Below, in pieces: positions 23,056-31,007 of a stretch of 42,217 nucleotides of DNA. The notes under the pieces are model-generated. The model saw only the letters and a program-made list of their open reading frames with translations. It had not been told where the DNA came from and did not search any database. Made by a program: the position numbers and the translations under genes. Origin of the DNA: an uncultured Bacteroidales bacterium (GTDB lineage Bacteria; Bacteroidota; Bacteroidia; Bacteroidales; P3); assembly GCA_937876865.1 (NCBI GenBank), contig CALEFF010000012.1, positions 1 through 42,217 on the forward strand, in the 5' to 3' direction. Numbering within the stretch: the first letter of the stretch is position 1; each line of letters opens with the position of its first letter.

Positions 23056-25548
23056 ATGAGAAACGAGTTATTTCTTTATGCGAATTATTATCAAAATATG
23101 GGAATGAATGTTTCCCCGATAGGCAAATCCAACTACAAAAAGCCTATTATAGATAATTGGAAACGTTATATATCGGTTAAACAAGAAGAAATAAACAATT
23201 TTAATTGGGAAGATAGTGTTGGAATCGGCTTAATAAGCGGTTTTAATGAATATAGGGCGTTGGATATTGATGAATTGTATTATTCTTACTATGATAGAAG
23301 GGGTAGGATTGACGATTTTGTTGCAAAATGTCTTGCAATTTTGGGTTTGCCACAAGATTACGCTTGGGTAATTGATAGTGGTAGTGGAAGAGGTCTTCAT
23401 ATTATTTTTAGAATGAATGATTTTGAATATTCCGAAGAGGTGTACTCTTATAGTGCAAAGAGAATTGAGGATAGGGAATTATTCAAAAGAATGGAACTTC
23501 GTTGGAAAGCCTTTTTGGTTTTGCCACCTTCTCAACACAAAGAAGGAGGAAAATATCAGTTTCGTAACAATGCAATTCCGTCTTATAAGCCTTACTATGT
23601 TGATAATGACCATGTGTATAATCTTTTAAACTATTTTTGTGGTGATTATCACTTTGAACAGTGTAATTACAATGGAATGGATTTCAATCTTGTTAGAATA
23701 ACAAAGCAAGTTGCAACTTCCTCTCACGAAAACTGCTATGATGAGGTTGAAGACAATCTTGCATTTATCAAAGATTGCAAGTCAAAGGACGCTTTCAATA
23801 CTATGGGAACGTTTTACGCTACGGGAAAAATGGTAGAACTTGATATGAATAGGGCTATCAATTATTTCAATCTCTCAAACAACGAAATGGCACACTTCAA
23901 TATTGCTTCCTTGATTTCTATTGGCGTAATATCGGGTTCGGAAGCTGATATGATGTTTCATTTGACTTTCTGCTCCGATTTTCCTATTGATAAATTGGAT
24001 TTAGTTAAAACAAACTATCATATAAGAACAGGAAAACACAACGAGCAATCAAAGAAAATAAACGAAACTCAAATCTTATTTTTCGATACTGAGGCGACAG
24101 GCTTACCTGATGATTACGATGAGCCTACTACAAATACAGCAAATTGGCCACGATTAGTGCAATTGTCTTGGATTGTAACAAATGAGAAGGGGGAAACCTT
24201 AAAAGAACACGACTATATAATATATCCAGATAACTATACAATATCTAAATCGGCAATAGACCTACATGGAATAACTCTTGAAAAGGCTTACGAAAAAGGA
24301 ACACCACTTAAAGATGTTATTTCTTTGTTTATGGAAGACTATAAGCAAGCAAAATATGTTGTAGGTCATAATGTAGCCTTTGATAAAAAGATAATAGGAG
24401 CCGAACTCGTTAGATTGGGAGGAGAAGATATTATGGAAGAAAAACAATCCTATTGTACAATGTTATTAAGCACTAATTATTGTCGTATTCCGGGCTATTA
24501 TGGACACAAATATCCTAAATTACAAGAATTACACAAAAAATTATTTTCAGTAGGCTTTGATGATGCACACAATTCTATGGCAGATGTGAAAGCAACCGTT
24601 AAATGCTTTTGGGAAATGAATAGAATAGGGCTAATACCAATGGAAGAGATTAAAGAAGAGCAAGAACACTCAACACTAAAATTAGACTCTACATTCAATT
24701 CTACTCAACTCTCCACACCTAAACCACAACTTACTCCAATAGAAAAACAAGAAATTACAACACCTGAGCCAGAGGAGAAAACCTTTGAAGAAGAGGAAGA
24801 AAAAAATGAAAGAAATGATTTAGAAAATGAAAGAAATAATTCGGAAAATGAAAGAATTATTTTAGAAAATGAAAGAATTATTTTAGAGGAAGAAAAAGAA
24901 GAAAAACCTATTGAAGAAGAAAAACCTATAATTACAGAGAAACAAAGATTTTCTATAAAGGGAGTGGATTTTGATATGGTCTATGTAAAAGGCGGAACAT
25001 TCCTTATGTGTAATGAAATAGAGAAAACCGTAGAGGATTATTATATTTGCGAAACCCAAGTAACACAAGCACTATGGATAGCAGTAATGGGTAATAATCC
25101 ATCTTGGTATGAGGGTGATGATTTTCCAGTAGAAAATATTAGTTGGAACGATGCAAGCGATTTTGTAAAGCGTTTAAGCGAAATGACAGGAAAAACGTTC
25201 CGTATTCCGAGCGAAGCCGAGTGGGAATTTGCAGCACGAGGAGGTATTTATTCAAAAGGTTATAAATATTCTGGCAGTGATGATATAGAAAACGTTGCAT
25301 GGTACAAAGAAAACTCACAAAGAAAAACCCATAGTGTTAAAACCAAACTTCCAAATGAATTAGGATTATACGATATGAGTGGAAACATATACGAATGGTG
25401 TGATGATTGGCGAGATGGCAATTATAAAATTCTTAGAGGCGGTTGTTGGGGAAGCACAGCCAAAGGTTGCCTAAGCACATACCGCTTTGATTCTTCACCA
25501 GACACTAAGGGAGGCGATGGAGGAGTAAGAATAGCAATGGATATTTAA
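23056..25548 (+). CDS. Prim-pol / DEDDh exonuclease / FGE-sulfatase-like fusion protein
   Basis: An 830-aa multidomain protein with no signal peptide. (1) Residues about 1-200 resemble a bifunctional primase-polymerase (AEP) domain: ALDIDEL with metal ligands D70 and D72, DSGSGRGLHIIFR (H115), and WKAFLVLPPSQH (150-161). (2) About 225-325 is a helical region of unclear type. (3) About 338-525 is a DnaQ-like 3'-5' exonuclease: FFDTEATG (D344, E346), GHNVAFD (D443), HNSMAD (H505, D510), a complete DEDDh set. (4) 530-630 is an acidic linker with four NERxxxE heptads. (5) 632-830 is an FGE-sulfatase/SUMF1 fold (MVYVKGGTFLM, PVENISWNDASDFVKRLSEMTG, RIPSEAEWEFAARGG, LYDMSGNIYEWCDDW, ILRGGCWGS), but only one of the two catalytic Cys of true FGE is kept. 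Plausible role: DNA synthesis/repair or defence with a ligand-sensing end; unproven. Confidence 0.8.
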   Translation: MRNELFLYANYYQNMGMNVSPIGKSNYKKPIIDNWKRYISVKQEEINNFNWEDSVGIGLISGFNEYRALDIDELYYSYYDRRGRIDDFVAKCLAILGLPQDYAWVIDSGSGRGLHIIFRMNDFEYSEEVYSYSAKRIEDRELFKRMELRWKAFLVLPPSQHKEGGKYQFRNNAIPSYKPYYVDNDHVYNLLNYFCGDYHFEQCNYNGMDFNLVRITKQVATSSHENCYDEVEDNLAFIKDCKSKDAFNTMGTFYATGKMVELDMNRAINYFNLSNNEMAHFNIASLISIGVISGSEADMMFHLTFCSDFPIDKLDLVKTNYHIRTGKHNEQSKKINETQILFFDTEATGLPDDYDEPTTNTANWPRLVQLSWIVTNEKGETLKEHDYIIYPDNYTISKSAIDLHGITLEKAYEKGTPLKDVISLFMEDYKQAKYVVGHNVAFDKKIIGAELVRLGGEDIMEEKQSYCTMLLSTNYCRIPGYYGHKYPKLQELHKKLFSVGFDDAHNSMADVKATVKCFWEMNRIGLIPMEEIKEEQEHSTLKLDSTFNSTQLSTPKPQLTPIEKQEITTPEPEEKTFEEEEEKNERNDLENERNNSENERIILENERIILEEEKEEKPIEEEKPIITEKQRFSIKGVDFDMVYVKGGTFLMCNEIEKTVEDYYICETQVTQALWIAVMGNNPSWYEGDDFPVENISWNDASDFVKRLSEMTGKTFRIPSEAEWEFAARGGIYSKGYKYSGSDDIENVAWYKENSQRKTHSVKTKLPNELGLYDMSGNIYEWCDDWRDGNYKILRGGCWGSTAKGCLSTYRFDSSPDTKGGDGGVRIAMDI
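24805..24888 (+). repeat. In-frame 21-bp tandem repeat (4 copies)
   Basis: Encodes four heptads NERNDLE, NERNNSE, NERIILE, NERIILE (residues 584-611) in the linker between exonuclease and FGE-like domains. The seven-residue period and E/R content suggest a short charged coiled coil or helix spacer whose length can change by slippage. Confidence 0.85.
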
Positions 25549-25617
25549 GAAAAGGTGTAATAATTTAAATAATTAGTTGTCTAAATAGTAGATACAAACC
25601 AATAAAAATTAAGTGTT

Positions 25618-26859
25618 ATGAAAAGATTTTTAAATTTATTAGTTGTAGCATTTGTATTCATATCAACACTATTAGTAACAAATGATACATTTGCAAGAAG
25701 ATATTCACGCTCTTACACAAAGAGTGTTATAAACAAAACAGCCTATGTAATAGAACAAGCATATGACATAGCATATACCTATGATTTTTGGAACGAACAC
25801 TATTTGTCCAAAGCCGTTTATTACAATGATTATGCGTATGACCTATATAGGAGAAATTGTCGCAGTGCTGCTGTTCATTATTCTTTAAAGGCAAGAGAAT
25901 ATGCTTTAATGGTAATAGACAATTGCGATGATTATTGGGAATATTTTTACTTTACTTATTTCGGTTGGAGTTTTAGTTTTGGATATAATCCACATTTCTC
26001 CTACGCAAGTGGATATGCTAACGGCTATTATGATGGTTATTTTGCTGCTTATTGCTCTCGTCATAATCATCATTACAATCACCCTCATGGGCATAAACCT
26101 CCACACCACAATTCACACAATAATAACCACCCTCACAACAATGGCAATCACGGAAACATAACTCACAACAATGGACACGTGATTGGTAGAGGTGAAACAG
26201 GAAATTTGAATCCTAATGTGCAAACAGGTGGTGGCGTAATAACAAGAGGTAGTTTTAAAAACATAAATTACGATGAGTATTTCTCAACAGATGAAATTAA
26301 AGAAATAAAAGAAATGCCTAATGAATCTACTTTGGAAACTAACTTTAAGAAAGAACGTCCAAATGTAGTGTTTGACAGCAAGGAACTTTCAAAACCAAAC
26401 AATGAGGTAATGACTCGTGCAAAAGAAATCTCAAAAGAATATACAAGAGAAAGCAAAGGCAAGGGGCAAACTATAACTTCAAAACAAATAGTGCCTTATT
26501 CAACAATGAATCCTAATAAAGAACTTAAACCAAACAAAGATGTTAAGCCTGCTAATAAGGAAATGAAACCACAAACAAATAGAGAGGTTAAACCAAACAA
26601 AGATGTTAAGCCTGCTAACAAGGAAATGAAACCACAAACAAATAGAGAGGTTAAACCAAACAAAGATGTTAAACCTACAAACAACAAAACAGAGGTTAAA
26701 CCTAATAGAAATAAAAAAGAAGTAAAAAACACAAAGAACACAACATCAAATAAATCAAAAGCAACAAAGGGAACTAATAAATCATATAATAAATCAACAA
26801 CTTCAAGCAAGAAAACCACTTCATCAAGTAAAAAATCAGAAAAGAAACTTAGCAGATAA
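25618..26859 (+). CDS. Secreted His-rich, Lys-rich repeat protein of unknown function
   Basis: A 413-aa protein I do not recognise. Signal peptide MKRFLNLLVVAFVFISTLLVTNDTFA. Residues about 27-125 are rich in Tyr and appear helical (AVYYNDYAYDLYRRNCRSAAVHYSLKAREYAL), with four Cys in or near the region. About 148-195 is a His/Asn/Pro/Gly stretch with more than 20 histidines (HNHHYNHPHGHKPPHHNSH), suggesting metal binding. About 300-413 is a very basic, disordered tail with three 21-residue repeats (KPNKDVKPANKEMKPQTNREV, the last one cut short) and a Ser/Thr/Lys-rich end. It follows the fusion gene by 69 nt with no clear TAnnTTTG box, and precedes the MuiA-like gene by 5 nt. Possibly a metal-binding surface or wall-associated protein; that is inference. 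Confidence 0.6.
   Translation: MKRFLNLLVVAFVFISTLLVTNDTFARRYSRSYTKSVINKTAYVIEQAYDIAYTYDFWNEHYLSKAVYYNDYAYDLYRRNCRSAAVHYSLKAREYALMVIDNCDDYWEYFYFTYFGWSFSFGYNPHFSYASGYANGYYDGYFAAYCSRHNHHYNHPHGHKPPHHNSHNNNHPHNNGNHGNITHNNGHVIGRGETGNLNPNVQTGGGVITRGSFKNINYDEYFSTDEIKEIKEMPNESTLETNFKKERPNVVFDSKELSKPNNEVMTRAKEISKEYTRESKGKGQTITSKQIVPYSTMNPNKELKPNKDVKPANKEMKPQTNREVKPNKDVKPANKEMKPQTNREVKPNKDVKPTNNKTEVKPNRNKKEVKNTKNTTSNKSKATKGTNKSYNKSTTSSKKTTSSSKKSEKKLSR
26527..26682 (+). repeat. In-frame 63-bp tandem repeat (about 2.5 copies)
   Basis: Copies begin at 26527, 26590 and 26653, exactly 63 bp apart; the third diverges after about 30 bp. The unit encodes 21 residues starting KPNKDVKPANKEM in the basic tail of the His/Lys-rich protein. 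Copies one and two are nearly identical at DNA level, so the expansion is recent or kept uniform. Confidence 0.85.
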
Positions 26860-26864
26860 ATAGT

Positions 26865-28460
26865 ATGAAAAGGATTGTAACTGTAATAACACTTTTGTTA
26901 ATTGGTCAAAGTCTTTTAGCACAAAAAGTAAAACCAAGAATAGAAAACGTAATTGTTTACCCTCAGATGAGTTTAATAGAAAAAACAGCAGAGGTAACGC
27001 TAAAAAAAGGAGATAATACTTTCTATATAGTGAGCAACTCACCAAACTTATTTCCCGAAAGCCTACGTTTTCAAACCAATGACCAATATCAAATAATCAG
27101 TTACAATCCTTTGCTTCAATACAACGAAGACTACAAGGAATATGTTAAAACTCTTCCACAATCAAAACAAACATATTACACGCTTTTGACCGATTCAATA
27201 AAAAATAATGAAGAGGCAATATCAATTGTCAAAGAAAACATGGCAATAACACAAAAACAAATCACAGCACTTGATAACTTTCAACCAATATCTTCCGCAC
27301 AAACCATTGATACAGTTGCGAAAATAAAATCTGCCTTAGAGTATTATCAAACCAAAATGAGCGAATTGAAAAAAACTTTAAGACAACAAAATAAACAACT
27401 CACCAACTTGCAAAAACAAAAACATTCCTTAGAAAAACAAAAGCAAATATTCCATCAACAATATGAAGAACAAGTGCTTTCAAATGTTGAGAAAAATTAT
27501 ACTATCAAAGTAGAAATCTACTCAGAGCAAGCAATTGAAAGGGCACAAATCAACTATTCTTATTTTACAATGGCGAGTACTTGGTCGCCAATCTATGATT
27601 TAAAAATCAATTCTTTAACTAACAAAAATGAATTAAGTCTTCAAGCCAATCTTTCGCAAAGAACTTGTGAGGATTGGAAAGATGTAAACCTTTCTTTTAC
27701 CAATGAAAATACAGGAAATTCTGTTTTCTTACCCGAACTCTCTCCATACGTTGCAAATACCATTGTAAGCAGAGATGGATTCTTGAAATCTGCAAGAAAA
27801 ATGGAATCTATGGCAATGGAAGAAGAAGAGGAAATGATTACAAACAACCTTTTAGGAAAAGAATTTCATTTAAATAGAAAAATAACTATACCTTCAAGTC
27901 TTCAAAACAAAACAATCAACCTTAATACACAAGACTTGAAGATAGAATACAAATACATTGTTCGTCCAAAATTAACAAACAAAGCCTATCTTCAAGCACT
28001 TATTTGCGATTGGCAAGATTTAAACCTAATAGATGCACAATGTAATATCTATTATGATAACAAATTCACATCTACAACAAAGCTTTTGCCTTCAAATACA
28101 CAGACTGATACCCTTGTTTTGCCTGCGGGAGTTGATGAAAAGATAGCCGTGCAAAGAAAAGTTCATAAAACAACACCCGAAAAAAATGTTTTCTCAAAAA
28201 CATTAGAAACAACAGTTGAGATAGACATTGTAATAAAAAACAATAGTAATAATACAGTAAAATTAGAAATAGAAGATCAAATACCAATCATTCATAACAA
28301 TCCTGATATTATTATTACCCCTCTTGAATTGCAAGGAGCAGAGTTGGATAAAGACGGAATTTTGCTTTGGAAGAAAGAATTAAAATCAAAAGAAGAACTA
28401 AAACTAAAAGTAAAATACCAAGCAAAATATCCAAAAGGCACAAGTCTTAATTTAAATTAA
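26865..28460 (+). CDS. MuiA-like protein (DUF4140/DUF4139)
   Basis: A 531-aa secreted protein, signal peptide MKRIVTVITLLLIGQSLLAQ. Residues about 28-120 match the DUF4140 N-terminal region (IENVIVYPQMSLIEKTAEVTLKKGDNTFYI), about 130-215 is a Gln/Lys-rich coiled coil, and about 225-525 matches DUF4139 (YFTMASTWSPIYDLKINSL, LSQRTCEDWKDVNLSFTNE, YKYIVRPKLTNKAYLQA, WQDLNLIDAQCNIYYDN). Such proteins are annotated as mucoidy-inhibitor MuiA family; the molecular function is unknown. It starts 5 nt after the His/Lys-rich gene, so the two are probably co-expressed and both envelope-located. No terminator is visible after it. Confidence 0.85.
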   Translation: MKRIVTVITLLLIGQSLLAQKVKPRIENVIVYPQMSLIEKTAEVTLKKGDNTFYIVSNSPNLFPESLRFQTNDQYQIISYNPLLQYNEDYKEYVKTLPQSKQTYYTLLTDSIKNNEEAISIVKENMAITQKQITALDNFQPISSAQTIDTVAKIKSALEYYQTKMSELKKTLRQQNKQLTNLQKQKHSLEKQKQIFHQQYEEQVLSNVEKNYTIKVEIYSEQAIERAQINYSYFTMASTWSPIYDLKINSLTNKNELSLQANLSQRTCEDWKDVNLSFTNENTGNSVFLPELSPYVANTIVSRDGFLKSARKMESMAMEEEEEMITNNLLGKEFHLNRKITIPSSLQNKTINLNTQDLKIEYKYIVRPKLTNKAYLQALICDWQDLNLIDAQCNIYYDNKFTSTTKLLPSNTQTDTLVLPAGVDEKIAVQRKVHKTTPEKNVFSKTLETTVEIDIVIKNNSNNTVKLEIEDQIPIIHNNPDIIITPLELQGAELDKDGILLWKKELKSKEELKLKVKYQAKYPKGTSLNLN

Positions 28461-28478
28461 AGAATTAGAAAAATTTTT

Positions 28479-28525
28479 CTTTGATTTTTTTATTTTTTTC
28501 TTTGATTTATTTTCTTTTTTCTTTG
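28479..28525 (+). repeat. Phased 21-bp repeat of CTTTG in T-tracts upstream of the TonB-receptor promoter
   Basis: CTTTG preceded by runs of T begins at 28479, 28500 and 28521, each 21 bp apart (two helical turns). The last copy contains the -33 TTTG. Phased T-tracts of this kind bend DNA. Confidence 0.6.
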
Positions 28526-28552
28526 TTATATTTGACTTAATTTGTATTTTTG
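28522..28552 (+). promoter_or_regulatory. Promoter of the TonB-receptor operon
   Basis: TTTG (28522-28525), 19 nt, TATTTTTG (28545-28552) followed by C; the ATG is 21 nt after the box. Confidence 0.77.
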
Positions 28553-28572
28553 CTTTTTCAAGATATGGAGTT

Positions 28573-30999
28573 ATGTCAAGAAAGTTTATATTATATATAT
28601 TTTTTATTAGTTTTTCTTTTATTTCCTTTGCTCAAAACAACTCATTTCTAAGTGGTAGAGTAGTAGATGAAAGTGGTAAGGGGTTAGAATTGGTCAATAT
28701 AGGAGTAATTAACCTAAAAAAAACTTTGGGAACAACCTCTGACGCTAAGGGTTATTACAAATTGTCGCTTCCTTCGGACAAAGAATTAAAAATTGTAGTT
28801 TCTTGCATTGGTTATGCTTCGCAAGAAATTAGCCTTACTTTGAAAAAAGGAGAGAAAAAGCAAATTGATTTTACTTTAAAAAGCGTTGCCGAAAATCTTG
28901 AAGCGATAGAGATTAAAGGAGATAACTCTCGAATTGAGGGAGTAACGAGAATCACAACCGATTGGGCGAAAAATGCTGTTGGCCCTACGGGTGGAGTGGA
29001 GAATCTTTTAAAAACATTAGACGGAGTTTCCTCTAACAACGAACTTTCTTCGCAATATTCGGTTAGAGGAGGGAATTTTGATGAAAACTTAGTCTATGTG
29101 AATGATATAGAGATATTTCGTCCTTTGCTTGTAAGGAATGCACAACAAGAAGGATTGAGTTTTATCAATAGTGATATGGTTGGTGATATTGTCTTTTCTT
29201 CTGGTGGATTTGATGCAAAGTATGGTGATAAAATGTCTTCGGTCTTAGATATTCGTTATAAGAAACCACAAGAGTTTGGAGGCAATGTGTCGTTCGGACT
29301 TTTGGGTGCAAGCCTTCATTTAGAGGGATTGATTGGTAGTCGTTTTACTTATCAAATGGGATATAGAAGAAAAACAAATAAATACTTGCTTAATTCTTTG
29401 GAAACGCAAGGTGAATATAATCCTACTTTCAATGATTTTCAACTTTATTTGACATACGATCTTAATGAAAAGAGTGAACTTGCATTTTTAGGAAATATAG
29501 CCGATAATAAATATAATTTTATTCCAGAAAATAGAGAAACATCCTTTGGAAACTTCTATGAAATGTTGAAATTAAAGGTTTATTTTGACGGACAAGAATT
29601 AGATAGATTTTCTTCTTTGTTTGGAGCCTTTATGTATACTTATAAACCTAAGAAAGATTTAGTTTTAAAACTAATAACTTCTGCTTTTTCCACAGGTGAA
29701 AGAGTGAATTATGATATTCAAGGACAGTATTATCTTTCGGAAACAGGACTTGGATTTGGTGATGATGAAGGATTGGAAAGAGGAATCGGCACTTATATTG
29801 AACATGCTCGCAATAATCTTTGGGCAAATATTTACAACATAGAACATAAGGGTGTAAAAATTTATGATAACGGCAATTTATCGTGGGGAGTCAAATGGCA
29901 ATATGAATTTATTGAAGACAGAGTAAACGAATGGAAGATGGTAGATAGTTCGGGTTATAGTATACCGTCTATTCCCGATAATATAGGGATTTTTGATAGT
30001 CTTTTCTCGCCACAACTCAACAATGTATTTAAGTCCAATAACTCAATTGCCTCAACGCGTCTTTCAGCATACGTTCAAAAACAATGGATTTTTTCTTATG
30101 ATTATGGACAATGGTATGCTAATCTTGGAATAAGAGGACAATGGTGGGATTATAACAAAGAATTTGTGCCTTCTCCAAGAGCAAGTCTAAGTTTTAAACC
30201 AAATATTAAGCAAGACCTTCTATTGCGTTTTGCTTGTGGAATGTACGCTCAAAGTCCTTTTTACAAGGAGTTAAGAGATGAAAAAGGAAATGTACACTCC
30301 GATGTTTTGAGTCAAAAGAGTTTACACTTTGTTCTTTCGTCCGATTGGAATTTTAAAATGCTTGACCGTCCGTTTAAGTTGATGAGTTCGGTTTATTACA
30401 AATATTTATGGGATTTAAATCCTTATTATTTGGACAATGTTCAAGTAAGATATATGGCAAAGAATAATGCCGTAGGATATGCAAGGGGATTAGATGTGCG
30501 ATTGTTTGGAGAAATGATAAAAGGCATTGATTCTTGGATTAGTTTCTCTCTTATGAATACCGAAGAAGATATTCAAGGAGATGGAAAAGGCTATATACCA
30601 CGTCCAACCGACCAATTATATAATATAAGCATTAGTTTCCAAGATTATATTCCTAATATGCCATTCATAAGGGCTTATTTGAGTTTCAATTATGGTAATG
30701 GTTATCCTTTTGGTGCTCCAAATACCCCAAGATATATGCATACAAATCGTATGCCCGATTATTTAAGAGCAGATATCGCCTTTACGTTTAGGTTAAAAGA
30801 TGAAAACGCATCTTGGGCTAAGAATAATTTTTTCAAATACTTTAAAAAGATTTGGGTAAACGTTGAGTGCTTTAATGTATTTTCAAGTAAAAACGTAGTG
30901 TCTTACTTTTGGGTAGCTGATTATAGTAATAAATATTATGGAGTACCTAATTACCTTACACCTTTTCAATTAAATGCTAAATTGACTGTTGAATTTTAA
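28573..30999 (+). CDS. TonB-dependent outer-membrane receptor with carboxypeptidase-D-like N-terminal domain
   Basis: An 808-aa receptor. Signal peptide MSRKFILYIFFISFSFISFAQ, then a CarboxypepD_reg-like beta-sandwich (about 24-110; LSGRVVDESGKGLELVNIGV, YASQEISLTLKKGEKKQIDFTLK), a plug domain (about 112-230; GGVENLLKTLDGVSSNNELSSQYSVRGGNFDENLVYVNDIEIF) and a 22-strand-type barrel ending in FQLNAKLTVEF. No SusD-like partner follows, so polysaccharide uptake is not indicated; it resembles the family placed with an M16 homologue and T9SS proteins. The next gene begins after 8 nt. Substrate unknown. Confidence 0.88.
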   Translation: MSRKFILYIFFISFSFISFAQNNSFLSGRVVDESGKGLELVNIGVINLKKTLGTTSDAKGYYKLSLPSDKELKIVVSCIGYASQEISLTLKKGEKKQIDFTLKSVAENLEAIEIKGDNSRIEGVTRITTDWAKNAVGPTGGVENLLKTLDGVSSNNELSSQYSVRGGNFDENLVYVNDIEIFRPLLVRNAQQEGLSFINSDMVGDIVFSSGGFDAKYGDKMSSVLDIRYKKPQEFGGNVSFGLLGASLHLEGLIGSRFTYQMGYRRKTNKYLLNSLETQGEYNPTFNDFQLYLTYDLNEKSELAFLGNIADNKYNFIPENRETSFGNFYEMLKLKVYFDGQELDRFSSLFGAFMYTYKPKKDLVLKLITSAFSTGERVNYDIQGQYYLSETGLGFGDDEGLERGIGTYIEHARNNLWANIYNIEHKGVKIYDNGNLSWGVKWQYEFIEDRVNEWKMVDSSGYSIPSIPDNIGIFDSLFSPQLNNVFKSNNSIASTRLSAYVQKQWIFSYDYGQWYANLGIRGQWWDYNKEFVPSPRASLSFKPNIKQDLLLRFACGMYAQSPFYKELRDEKGNVHSDVLSQKSLHFVLSSDWNFKMLDRPFKLMSSVYYKYLWDLNPYYLDNVQVRYMAKNNAVGYARGLDVRLFGEMIKGIDSWISFSLMNTEEDIQGDGKGYIPRPTDQLYNISISFQDYIPNMPFIRAYLSFNYGNGYPFGAPNTPRYMHTNRMPDYLRADIAFTFRLKDENASWAKNNFFKYFKKIWVNVECFNVFSSKNVVSYFWVADYSNKYYGVPNYLTPFQLNAKLTVEF

Positions 31000-31007
31000 A
31001 AAAGTAA

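Noticed and set aside
24955..25548. Diversity-generating retroelement target (FGE-fold variable protein)
   Set aside because: FGE-fold C-termini are common retroelement targets, but no reverse transcriptase, accessory gene or second near-identical template copy of the 3' end is present in the window.
24805..26682. CRISPR-like arrays
   Set aside because: The 21-bp and 63-bp repeats are contiguous, in frame, multiples of three and inside coding sequence, with no spacers and no cas genes.
28573..30999. SusC of a polysaccharide utilisation locus
   Set aside because: No SusD-like lipoprotein or glycoside hydrolase is adjacent; the neighbours are an M16 homologue and a T9SS cargo protein.
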